The notes under the pieces were generated by a model. It was not told the origin of the DNA, did no database searches, and saw only the letters and a program-made list of their open reading frames with translations. Shown in pieces: positions 55,001 through 64,000 of a stretch of 64,000 bases of DNA. A program made the position numbers and the translations under genes. Each line of letters opens with the position of its first letter. Positions within the stretch are counted from its first letter, which is position 1. This DNA is from Roridomyces roridus (Eukaryota; Basidiomycota; Agaricomycetes; Agaricales; Mycenaceae), in the NCBI GenBank assembly GCA_029378245.1, contig JARKIF010000008.1:1798001-1862000 (forward strand), written 5' to 3'.

Positions 55001-58000
55001 CGGAAGACGGCTTTTTTTCCGGCAAGCGGCCTCCACCGAATCGCTCCATGGGAGGTGTGTTTCTTTTTCTCGCTTTTGATGTATTTGGCTGATGATCAAC
55101 CATCAAATTGGCAAAGGTCGCTTTCGCAATCACAATCGCTATCACAGGAGCTCTCCTCGGTGCACTCGCGCAAAACTTCCTTTTCAACTAGTAGCTCGCA
55201 CTCACCGTCCAATTCCTTACACTCCTCACCGTTCCTATCCGCTCATCCCCGCCCCAATCTGAGCATTTCGCTCCCGACCTCTGTGTCGTCGCCATCGTTG
55301 ATGCACCCGAACGAGCGCTCGGTCTCGAGTCTCGAGAAGGAGATTATGCGTCTACAAGAAGTACTGAAAGAGCGGGAGGCTGAGATTGCTATTCTTGAAG
55401 ATTCCCTCAAGGAGAGCAAAGCTGCACCCCCCGAGCCCAATGGTGCCCTCATGTCGCGCAAGCCTGCAGACCCAATCACTCCTCCGATCACTGGAGGTGT
55501 AAATGGGAATGCCAATCCGATGCACCTGTCTCCCAAGACGATTAGCCAGTTCGACACTATCCGGCGAAGCATGAGCCACGAGCCGATGCCAACTCCTAGT
55601 GCAGATTCGGAGTCGGATGTAAATGGTAGTGCTTCAGTGTTCTCCGATCACGATGAATCGCTGGAGCGCCTGAACGAGTTGATGTTGTATGTGTTTTTTC
55701 TCGAGTTAATATTCCAGCCACTTATGGGTCGATTAGGTCTATGGCCCAGAAGGAGTCCCAGCATCGAGAGGTTGTTGAAGATCTCAATGCCCAGCTCGCT
55801 CAGGTTCGCCGGCAGCACGATGATCTGACTGCTCTTTCTCGGGACCAGGTAAGCTACAGTAACATTTTCTGCGCTTGGTGTTTATTCTCTCTGTTCTAGA
55901 CTGCCAATATGTCGATGGAGATCGCGAATCTGCAGCGGAAGCATGGCGATGTCCTCTCCGACCTTGAAGAGGCCAAGGAGCGTGAAAACCGTCTCGTTGA
56001 CTCGCTTGATAAAGCTGTTGCTCAACACAGCATCGAAATCGAGGAGTTGCAGAATCAGTTGGATGCAGCGACCCAGGCCCACGAGGACCTCAAGGAGCAG
56101 CACGAAAAAGCTCTGCAACAACGCGCGCTGGAGGCCAATGACACCATCTCCGCTGCTCAACAGCAACACGAAGCCGCTCTTTCCAAGCTCGCTGCAGAAC
56201 ACGCGGAAACCCTCAAGCAGCAGGATGCTCAAGCGTCTGTCACCTTGCAGACGACCGAGGAGGAGTATTACAATGCCCTCACCAAAGTTCGTGCTGATCA
56301 CGCGACCGCGCTTGATGTCCATGCTGCCGAAGCGGCAGCTGCACTGCAACGATTACGTGACGAGCACGCAGAGGAGCTTCGTATGGCGGATATCACGCGA
56401 GAGGGTTCACTCTCCGAGTCGCAGTCGTCCAAGGACCTCGCCCTACAAGAGTTGCAAGACGCGCATGCAGCAGCTGTTACTCGCAAGGAGGCGTCGTTCG
56501 CAGAGGAGCTCAAGGAACACAAGGCGGAGCATGTGCGTGCATTGACCACCAAGGACGAGGACTATGCGCTCCAGATGGACAAGCTGCGTTCGTCGCATGA
56601 GGGTCTCGTGGCGAAGCTGAAGGAAGAGTGGCGTGTTGAGAAGGAGCAATTGAACACGGCGCTGACAGCTATCAAGACCGAGTCTGGTTCTGCTGCCGTC
56701 CAGGCCCGCGCGGACTTAGACAAGACCATTCAAACTCAGCAGGAAGCGCAGGCTACTCTGCTCAGAGACATCGAATTGGGGCACAACGAAGAGTTGGCCA
56801 AGCTCAAAGCTGCGCATGAATCTGCCCTCCAGGCCGCCATCGCGAAGCTCGAGGAAGAGAACGGCTCCCTTGTCCAGAATCACGTGCAAGAAATGAACCT
56901 TCTCAAAACGCAACATCAAGAGACGCTCGGGGAGGTCAACAGTTCCTTGGCCGACCTCCATGCCAAGCACCGCGAATCCTTGGAGTCCACGAGGACGCGC
57001 CACGAGGAGGCCATGGCGGAGGAGCGCGCTCGTCTTACTTTGACGCTGGATGATCTCAAAATCCAACACGAGAAGGAGCTCGAGACTCTGCACAAGGACC
57101 GCGATCTGCTTGCCCAGGAGGTCGAAGCCCACAAGGCGGCGGCTGACGAGTACACTCTTATTCGCGAGCAGACAAAACAGGCTCATGAACAGAGTATCGG
57201 CGAGAAGACTTCCCTCATCCAGAGCATGCAGGAGCAACTTTCGGGTGTGGGTGTGGAGCGCGTTAACCTGGAAGCGGAGGCTGCTCGGCTGCGTGCGGAG
57301 CTCGATACGGTTCGAAATGACCATTCTGCTTCCGGCTCTCAATTGGAAGCAGAGCTCTCCAAGCTTCGGGAGGAGTTGGATCAGAGCCGCAGTGCGCACT
57401 CGACCGTCGGGGCTGAACGGGACGATTACGAGGCCGAGGTTGCACGTTTGCAAGGGGAGCTCGACCAGACTCGTTCTGCGCATTCATCTGTTGGGTCCGA
57501 GCGAGATGCCTTTGAGGCACAAGTCGCTCAACTTCAGGCTGAACTCGAGCGTACTCGCAGCGAACAGTCCAAGCTGATCCAAGAAGCTTCCAAGCGCGAG
57601 TCCCTCGTCGGAGAGCTTGACCGCCATCGGTCTCTCATGGCTGACATGCAGGAAAACCTTCAGCGTGTCAAGGACGAGAAGGACAGCCTGCAATCGGAGA
57701 AGAACCGCTCTGATACGCTTGTGCGTGAACTTCAAGCCCAGGTTCTGGCGAGGAGCTCGTCACCGCCCAACGGCCGACCTGGCGCCGAGCGAAATATGTC
57801 ATACACTCGGGCGGCAGGTATCCCTTCCATGAAGCTGCCTCCGCCGACTCCTCCGCCTTCCGTGCCCCCTCCACCCGCCCCTCGTGCCAACGGTGATGCT
57901 ACCTTGAGCATGTCCTCTCAGGGCTCATCTGCGTTCACATCATCCTCGCGAGACTCGCAACAGCCAGAGTCGCCTGCCACTTCGGTCGGCCCATCATCAC

Positions 58001-58485
58001 AGATCGGCTCTGCTTTGGTGGACACGAAGCGACTTGAGCAGCAGTCGAAGCAACTGGACGAGCAGGAGGCCATGATCAAAACGCTGAACAAGCAATTGAC
58101 GCATTGCGAGAGCGACCTCCAAACTCACATGGATCTTGTCAGCACGCTCGAGACGTCACTCGGTGACTCGGAGAAGAATCGTGAGTTGCTTTCCGCATAC
58201 TAACGCTCATGCTTACGGTCATATCTAGTCCGCAAAGCTCGCATGCACGCCACGGAACTCGCAAGAGAACGCGACACATTGAATGTGAAGCTGGAAGCTC
58301 TCCGGACCGAACTAGAGGAGACCAAACGGGAAGTTGTATCCGTTCGGAACTCCGTGGTCCAGGAGAAGCAATCTCTGGAGCAACGGCTAGACGAAGAGCG
58401 AAAAGCAAAGGAACGCGCCCGAACACAATTGGATGTGCGGATGGAAGAGCTCCAAAAACGCAAGTCCAAGTTCGCCTGTCTATGA
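52034..58485 (+). CDS. Kinesin-4-type motor protein with very long coiled coil
   Basis: This is a microtubule motor of roughly 2000 residues. The short first exon [15 protein letters not shown] leads, after an intron, to [19 protein letters not shown] and the nucleotide site [25 protein letters not shown] is followed by [19 protein letters not shown], switch [12 protein letters not shown] and switch [33 protein letters not shown] and [20 protein letters not shown] follow across an intron, with [14 protein letters not shown] at the motor end. [17 protein letters not shown] after the neck is typical of fungal kinesin-4. About 75 low-complexity residues ([20 protein letters not shown] onward) are inserted between switch I and switch II. 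The stalk has several long coiled coils, a Ser-rich break near 55130-55650, and a Pro-rich segment near 57840. The stop is at 58483-58485. Exact exon joins in the stalk are partly inferred. Confidence 0.9.
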
Positions 58486-58820
58486 CCTCTTTCTCTCTCT
58501 CTTTTCTCGGATTCATACTCTTCACGCTCCTTCGAGACTCTCGCTTACAGATTGCCCCCTGGGGCATGCACGCCAGGCCCGCTCATTTGCGTAACCTTAT
58601 TGTGTGCTGCTGGTCACCGTATTTCCAGTCTACTTTACTTGTTTATAGGTTACAACTCTGCTGGATACCCACTCTTATTACATATGACCTCTGTATCTTT
58701 TCTACATGTTTTTCCAGGATTCAAAAACCATAATTGATCGGGTCTTCGGACCTTGGCGCTCCGGCTGTATTTATTTCCAACTCCAAAACGCCTACCCCAC
58801 AATTCTTGCCTCCGTACCCC
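58486..58820. other. Intergenic, kinesin / SDR
   Basis: 335 bp, pyrimidine-rich after the kinesin stop (TCTTTCTCTCTC). Nothing else was recognised. Confidence 0.4.
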
Positions 58821-60202
58821 ATGGCTCTCTCCAGAATCGCCGCCCTTCAGTTCAAGAATGCCCTCCGCCAGCCTGCGCGCTTCATGAGCACGGGTGCCGG
58901 CAAAACCCTGCCCAGCTTTTCGATGCAGGGAAAAGTGAGGCCTATCGTGTTGGATAATCTCCTCAATTGACATGGAGAGCAGGTATGTATGGTGACTGGG
59001 GCAGCGCGCGGGCTGGGGTATGAATTCTGCCGCGCCTTTGTCCAGTCGTGCGTTTTCTTGCTCGCTGTCCGCGAGTTCTGCCTGATCATGTACTATATAC
59101 AGTGGTTGCACGTCGCTGGCTATCGTCGATTTGAAGGAAGAGGAGGCTAAGACCGCAGCTGCGGAGCTCGAGCTATTTGCACGGACAGGTTCGCGTTCCT
59201 TTACCTAAGGCCTTGTGCGCTATTGACTCTGTTACGTCAAGACAACGACGCGCCTGAAAAAGTCAATATTATCGGTATCGAATGCGATGTCTCTTCAGAG
59301 CGATCTGTGCAAAAGGCCTTTGGGGAGGTCATGTCGACCTTTGGCCGGGTCGACTCTGTCGTCGCGTCTGCTGGTCAGTACCTTCTGCTTGGCCTCGGCT
59401 GTTCCTCAGATTGTTTCCAGGCATTGTCGAGAACTATTCCGCGTTCGAGTACGTCTGTGGTCCGCCCAGGGACATCATATGCCAATCGTTCCTTGCAGTT
59501 ACCCGTTCGACCGCATAAAGAGGCTATACGATATCAACGTTCATGGCTCCTTCTTCACTGCTAGGGAAGCGGCACGAAACATGATTCCTCAAGGCGGAGG
59601 ATCCATCGTGCTCGTTGCTAGCATGAGTGCCAATGTACTGCCATCTGCGTTTTCTCTTTTCTCTCATTAACCTTGGCTAGATTGTCAACATCCCGCAACC
59701 CCAAACGCCGTATAACGCGTCCAAGGCTGGTGCGTGCAATGCCATTGAGTAACGCCCTGGCTGATCGCCCGTCGTTGCAGCTGTGAAACATATGGCTTCC
59801 AGTCTGGCGGTGGAATGGGCCAAGAAGGGCGTCCGAGTCAACGTCCTCAGTCCTGGCTACATGCTCACCAAGCTCACCAAGACGATCCTCGCGCATGACC
59901 AGGAGCTCAAGGTTCGTGCACATCTTTCACGGCTCACTGCATGGAATTTACATTGGTACAGAAAACATGGGAAAGTCTGACGCCTATGGGCAAGGTATTA
60001 CTTGTCCTTCCCCACCCCGAGTTGAGCTGACTGATTTTTGCATTAGATGGGTGATCCAGAGGACTTGTCGGTATGTACTTCCACATTCGGGCTACACGCT
60101 GCTATACACATCTAGGGTGCCATCGTATTCCTCGCGAGCGACGCGTCGAGCTTCATGACTGGTTCCGAGATTCGCGTCGACGGAGGCTACTGCGTCATCT
60201 AG
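58821..60202 (+). CDS. Short-chain dehydrogenase/reductase, possibly mitochondrial
   Basis: The start [20 protein letters not shown] has a basic N-terminal leader of about 35 residues ending near [12 protein letters not shown], compatible with mitochondrial import. The cofactor motif TGAARGLG follows directly after the first intron ([19 protein letters not shown]), then [48 protein letters not shown] and the active site, with a serine in LVASMSAN and YNASK. It continues [33 protein letters not shown], and late GDPEDLS joined to [19 protein letters not shown] and RVDGGYCVI. The design resembles fungal sorbose/mannitol dehydrogenase-like and 3-oxoacyl-ACP reductase-like SDRs; the substrate is open. 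Several tiny exons lie near 59960-60110, including MGDPEDLS of about 24 nt. Confidence 0.88.
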
Positions 60203-61793
60203 AACCGCAAATGCAATCGATTTTTTTTCGCTCCTTCTGCTTGGGTTTTGGGTCCTGTTGGCGCCCTGGATAATAGAATATACATACTTAGAAATCGGTG
60301 GTCGCCAAATAATGCTGATATGTTCCCGTATCCTCAGATGTCCGTCGGGATGTGTTTCGCGTATCGCTGGTTTGCGGCCGCGGAGGCTTTTTCGCTTTAC
60401 CCCGCACTGACCTCCACAATTTAAAATGATCTCGTTGTCACCACTGAGACCGTGTATCTCTTTGGAGTCTTCCAAGTTCCAGATACACTCATACAGCTCA
60501 CGCCGAGAGTAGTTGGCAGTCTGCGTGAATCGAATACTTGTTTTCCGTACAAAAACAATAAATAGTGCCTCGGCCTTTCGGCCCCGATATTTACCGAAGG
60601 GGACCCCGGTCACCCCTATTCGTATGTCTTGTCTCATCCCGACGATCGGATGGGGGACAATACCCAGTCCTCGACAATAACCACTCAAGAGCGTCCACAC
60701 CCTTCTCAGTTCTGTCCTCTCCCCATGAATTCCGAAGCCTCTCCGCGTTCAACAACTTGAAGCAGCATCTCGACCCTTTGAAGATGCTACCATGCTGGCT
60801 GCTGGCGACCTGACACTCCCATCGGCTTGGAATCGTCCTGGTAGCAGTACACTGGCGCCGGCGAAGTCTGCTAGAGCCTCGACTTGCGCCGATGAACCCG
60901 AGGCAAGGATATCGGAGCCATCGGCCGTGATCAATATTACCGCCAATATTTTTTGCGCTCAAGACCTGACCCCGAGGCCCTCGTCGAGATTCTGTTCTTC
61001 ATCAAAAAGACACTCGGGGAAGATTACAGTTTCTTGCGGCGGAATTTTTCGGGTGAAACCACGGGCTGTGGAGGAATGGATGAATGAATTAATGCAATCC
61101 ATGACCACCCAGACGGTCCATGTCGGTTTGATGGCGGGACCTGGCGCGGTATATTTTTGTAACACTGTCTGGGTGTCGTGAATGCAGTGGTTTTCCTTTC
61201 TGTGTGCTGGAAAACCAATGAGGGACTGGTTTCGTTCTGCGATCCCTGATGAATGGTGCAGTCCGATTTTTGCAACAAGTGTGCTGAGCTGACGGCCTGT
61301 TATAGGATTCTGCGTGAACCCAGTCGCTCCTGGTGGTCTTGTCGCGTGCATACTGAGGGTCACAGAGGTGCCCGACATACATGCGGGACATTTCTGGAAT
61401 CGACTTCCTGGAATACGAGGACAAAAGCGCGGAAAGCCAAAGAGCAAGCAATGCGTGCCACTGGCCCATTAAAGTGCGGAAGCAAATTCTTGGCCCCTCA
61501 TCGCAGCGGCGCTTTGAATATTATGGTTCTAGCATGCCTGGGGCGCTTGGGAGGTTGGAGGATGGGGGCAGAAGCAGAATAATTGTCGCACAGCATGTAG
61601 GTCGCGTTCGCGTTCTTGTCGCGTCGATTGTTTGCTGTTGCATCCCGCGTTCTCTCTTCCACCACTACCTTCTTACCTGTGGCATCTCACTTTACCTCTC
61701 CATTCCCGCATATAAATCATCTCTACATTCCTCCCAACCCTCCCAGCCCCCCTCCTCATTTCGAGACAGACATTTCTACTCGTTGGATTAACC
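60203..61793. other. Gene-free stretch of about 1.6 kb
   Basis: No ORF here has a recognisable domain. A minus-strand open stretch at 60749-60946 (containing SGSSAQVEALADFAGASVLL) looks protein-like in composition but lacks a convincing start or neighbours. A TATA box for the next gene lies at its right end. Confidence 0.5.
61711..61717 (+). promoter_or_regulatory. TATA box of the Ser/Ala/Gln-rich gene
   Basis: TATAAAT lies 83 bp before the ATG at 61794, followed by C-rich CTCCCAACCCTCCC, a common fungal 5' UTR pattern. Confidence 0.6.
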
Positions 61794-63383
61794 ATGTCCG
61801 ATCTCCCTCCCACCGCCCACCAGGCGCAGGGTAAGCCGTTCCCCTTCACTGTCTCTACTCCAGACTGACGTGCCACTATAGACGCCCCACTGCGATACCC
61901 GTCTCAGTCCCAGGTCGCCAACTCGCGGCCTGTCTCACCGTTCCAACCGCAGAGTAACCCCGGGGTCGCTGACTTGGCGATTAGCCCAGTCACCTCCACT
62001 AAACGCTACCCACCCACCCTCAGTAGGGCGCGCGACGCTGGCCTCCCGCGTTATCCCACTGGCCATATGCCACCCGGAAACTCATCCATCCAGCATACGA
62101 GGACCGTGCCCCAGAGTTTCAATCCCGAGCTCGTTCGAAAGGATTGGCCCACCTACCCTCCGACCTCGAGCGCCGTGCCACCGACGCAGTTTCCTTCATC
62201 CGCGTCAGTTTCAGCTCTCGAGACGGAACAGATATCGAATATCACCCCTGCTACGTCGTTCCAAGAGCCCGCCACCACCACAGATGCAGACGCAGACAAG
62301 GCCACCAAGAAGCGAAAGCGGTACGCGTACTTGCCACCTCCATTGATAATCGAGGAAGCTCATCCATCATCTTTTCATAGCGCTACCAAGCCCAAAGTCT
62401 CTGAAGAACAGGGAAAGGACGACAAAAAGCGCTTCTCTTTCGCGGACAAGAATCCCGAGGCCGCTGCCTGCATCAACACCTTCGACAGCGAGTCATTGCA
62501 GCCTAAGAAGAGACGTCGTAAGGCGCCTGCCGCCGACGCTTCGGCGGCGCCCCAGGTCGCTGCCTCTGCCTCCTCCTCGCGGCGTGGTGGCAAGCGCGTT
62601 GCCCAGGCCTCGGGTTCCGCCCCGTCCTCTTGTGCCTACAAATTCCCGTGCGCCCCCCAGCCCGAAAGTGCTGCACAGTCCTCGAGCGGCCCCCAATCTT
62701 ACGGTGCCTCCCAGTCTTCGAGGGCTGCCCAGTCTTCGAGGGCTGCTCAAGTCTCGAGGGCTGCTCCAATCATCCCGACCGCTACTCAGCCCTCGAGCGC
62801 TGCACAGTCCTCGAGCGGCCCGCAGCTTTACCGTGCCTTTCTGTCTTCGATGGCTACTCCAGTCCCGAGCGCCACCCAATTTCACGGTGCCTCCCAGGCC
62901 TCGACCGGCCCCCAGTCTTACGGTGCCCACTACTCCTTGGGTGCTGGTCAGCCCTCGAGTTCCGCCCAATCCCTGGGTGCCTCCCAATCCTCCAGCGCTG
63001 CCCAAATCCCGAGGGCTGCCACCCAGTTTTACGGTACCGCTCAGTCTTTGGGTGCCTACCAGTCGTCGGATGCTGCCCAGTCCTCCAGCGCTGCCCAGTC
63101 CTCCACTTCCGCCCAATTCTCGAGGGCCGCTCAAGTCCCGAGCGCCTCCCAGTTTTACGGTCCCGCCCAGTCCTTGGGTGCCTATCCATCCTCAAGTGCT
63201 TCCGGATTCTCCAGTGCTTCTCTATCCACGAGCACCTCCCAGTACTCGAGCGCCTCCCCATTCACGAGTGCTGCCCGGTTCTTCCCTTCTTACGACAATG
63301 ACATCAATTCTTATGACCCCAATGGCACGCACGAAAACTACCAGACCTACGGCCTCGGCGACGACAATTTCTTTGATTATTGA
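61794..63383 (+). CDS. Ser/Ala/Gln-rich repeat protein, function unknown
   Basis: Two exons: a 37-nt first exon (MSDLPPTAHQAQ plus one base; donor GTAAGC) and a long second exon from about 61882 to the stop at 63381-63383. The first 230 residues are Pro/Ser/Thr-rich with two basic clusters (KKRKRYAY and KKRRRKAP), suggesting nuclear location. From about 62640 the protein is a run of degenerate units of about 10-18 residues built on SSxAAQSS, SGPQSYGASQ and AQSLGASQ, ending in an acidic, aromatic tail (YQTYGLGDDNFFDY). The repeat part is open in all three forward frames and in two reverse frames, as expected for a repetitive GC-rich tract. It is probably intrinsically disordered. In style (NLS plus Ser/Gln/Tyr-rich end) it resembles the gene at 10280-12626, but I see no clear homology. 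Confidence 0.7.
62660..63280 (+). repeat. Degenerate coding tandem repeat
   Basis: Dozens of variants of CCCAGTCTTCGAGGGCTGCC occur, for example two nearly perfect copies at about 62710-62745. Unit lengths vary (about 18-60 bp), and blocks with TTTACGGT recur about every 60-150 bp. Confidence 0.75.
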
Positions 63384-63659
63384 TTCCATCTCTGCATCAC
63401 ACACATTATACGCATATGCATATTTCATTGGTTCCCTGTATCGTTAGCTCATGTACATCTCATCCCAGCGCAACCCCCTCATCCTATCATCCGATATGTA
63501 GTCCAAGGTAAGATACCTAGTTTAGTCGTGGTCGTGGCATAGTTCTCCTCAATACATTGCATTTTTCATTCCATGCCGCATGAATGAATCCAGTGCGATG
63601 TATATAAAGTCCATACTACGACAAAGCACAAAAGTACAACGTTCCACCAATCCATCACA
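63384..63659. other. Convergent 3' flank
   Basis: 276 bp between facing stop codons, AT-richer than the coding DNA. Nothing was recognised. Confidence 0.4.
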
Positions 63660-64000
63660 TCACCGTCTTCTGTTGGAACTCGGTGGTGGAGGCAACAGGG
63701 GAAAGCCTCCGCCCGAGCTGCTTGATGAAGAAGAGCTGCTCGTAGACGTGGACAAACTGGAGAGGTCCCCCAGGAGGTTCGTTGAAGAAAGCGTGGTGGT
63801 AGTATTATTGGTAGTGGTGTTAGTCGATTTGGGGGCCCGACCGGGGATGTTGATGGAGAAGGTCTGGCCTTCTTTGAGACTGTAGTCCTTCTTCGGCCCT
63901 GCTGGGATGTGCGGCGACGGTTCATCTGAAGCCTCCGTGGAGGGATTCAGAGCTGCTTTGCGGCGCCTGTAGTAGGATGATGAGATGGTGGACAAGAGAG
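63660..64000 (-). CDS. C-terminal part of an unidentified gene, cut by window edge
   Basis: The minus-strand frame is open from the window end to a TGA at 63660. It includes YYRRRKAALNPS, GPKKDYSLKEGQTFSINI, a Thr/Asn-rich stretch, a run of serines and a Gly/Pro-rich end (GGGFPLLPPPPSSNRRR). A CTACTACAG acceptor at about 63967-63975 may mark the last exon start (GRRKAAL...). It is disordered in character; no function can be assigned. Confidence 0.45.
   Translation of the reverse strand, partial: LLSTISSSYYRRRKAALNPSTEASDEPSPHIPAGPKKDYSLKEGQTFSINIPGRAPKSTNTTTNNTTTTLSSTNLLGDLSSLSTSTSSSSSSSSSGGGFPLLPPPPSSNRRR

Noticed and set aside
56716..57483. 255-residue minus-strand open frame
   Set aside because: It is the antisense shadow of the kinesin coiled coil, where biased codons keep the reverse frame open.
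60749..60946. Small minus-strand gene (65 residues)
   Set aside because: The composition looks protein-like, but there is no family match, no convincing start context and no conserved neighbour; chance is the simpler reading.
62493..63134. Gly/Leu/Arg-rich minus-strand frame across the repeat gene
   Set aside because: It is a by-product of the GC-rich repeat. The plus-strand frame has a TATA box, a spliced first exon and a sensible stop.

Overview
The window is nuclear DNA from a filamentous basidiomycete, most likely an Agaricomycete. The evidence is many protein genes on both strands, each cut by short introns of mostly 44-56 nt with GT(A/G)NG donors, CTAAC/CTAAT-type branch sites and CAG/TAG acceptors. 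The families also fit: an F-box protein with an N-terminal coiled coil, a group III G-alpha, GH43, indoleamine 2,3-dioxygenase, a Pff1 vacuolar protease and a kinesin-4. I count 28 genes, two cut by the window edges. I see no tRNA, rRNA, CRISPR array or intact transposon. Gene models were spliced by eye; where I could sum the exons, the totals were divisible by three unless stated.

Layout. 1-10 kb: start of a phytase-like acid phosphatase (minus), a SNF2 ATPase with an apparent one-base frame break, a multipass membrane protein, a tandem pair of Gfo/Idh/MocA oxidoreductases (minus), and a NUDT19-like Nudix hydrolase ending in the peroxisomal signal SKL. 10-21 kb: a Ser/Pro/Gln-rich nuclear-type protein with internal repeats and three hairpins past its stop codon, arginase with a 10-nt exon, a broken F-box gene with a tandem duplication at its 5' end, and a divergent pair of fatty-aldehyde dehydrogenase and short-chain dehydrogenase. 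21-30 kb: G-alpha whose P-loop is split over an 11-nt and a 19-nt exon, a secreted GH43 glycosidase, an LRR protein and the UBLCP1 phosphatase. 30-42 kb: SUN-like Slp1/SUCO, mitochondrial cysteine desulfurase NFS1, a membrane-anchored heparinase II/III-like protein, an SR splicing factor with one unusually long intron, and tubulin cofactor E head-to-head with 3-hydroxyisobutyryl-CoA hydrolase. 44-50 kb: indoleamine 2,3-dioxygenase, Pff1 and a possible Rec114 homologue. 50-52 kb is gene-poor with a tandem repeat of about 150 bp. 52-64 kb: a very long kinesin-4, a second SDR, a gene-free 1.6 kb, a Ser/Ala/Gln repeat protein, and the end of an unidentified gene.

Most genes are housekeeping (Fe-S assembly, arginine and valine breakdown, tubulin folding, splicing, proteasome regulation, cAMP signalling). 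Plant-biomass or scavenging functions are spread among them (phytase, GH43, heparinase-like protein, possible sugar dehydrogenases). I found no coherent biosynthetic or defence cluster. The least explained structures are the three hairpins with compensatory stem changes at 10.07-10.25 kb, the microexons, the long SR-gene intron, and the F-box/ALDH junction duplication.
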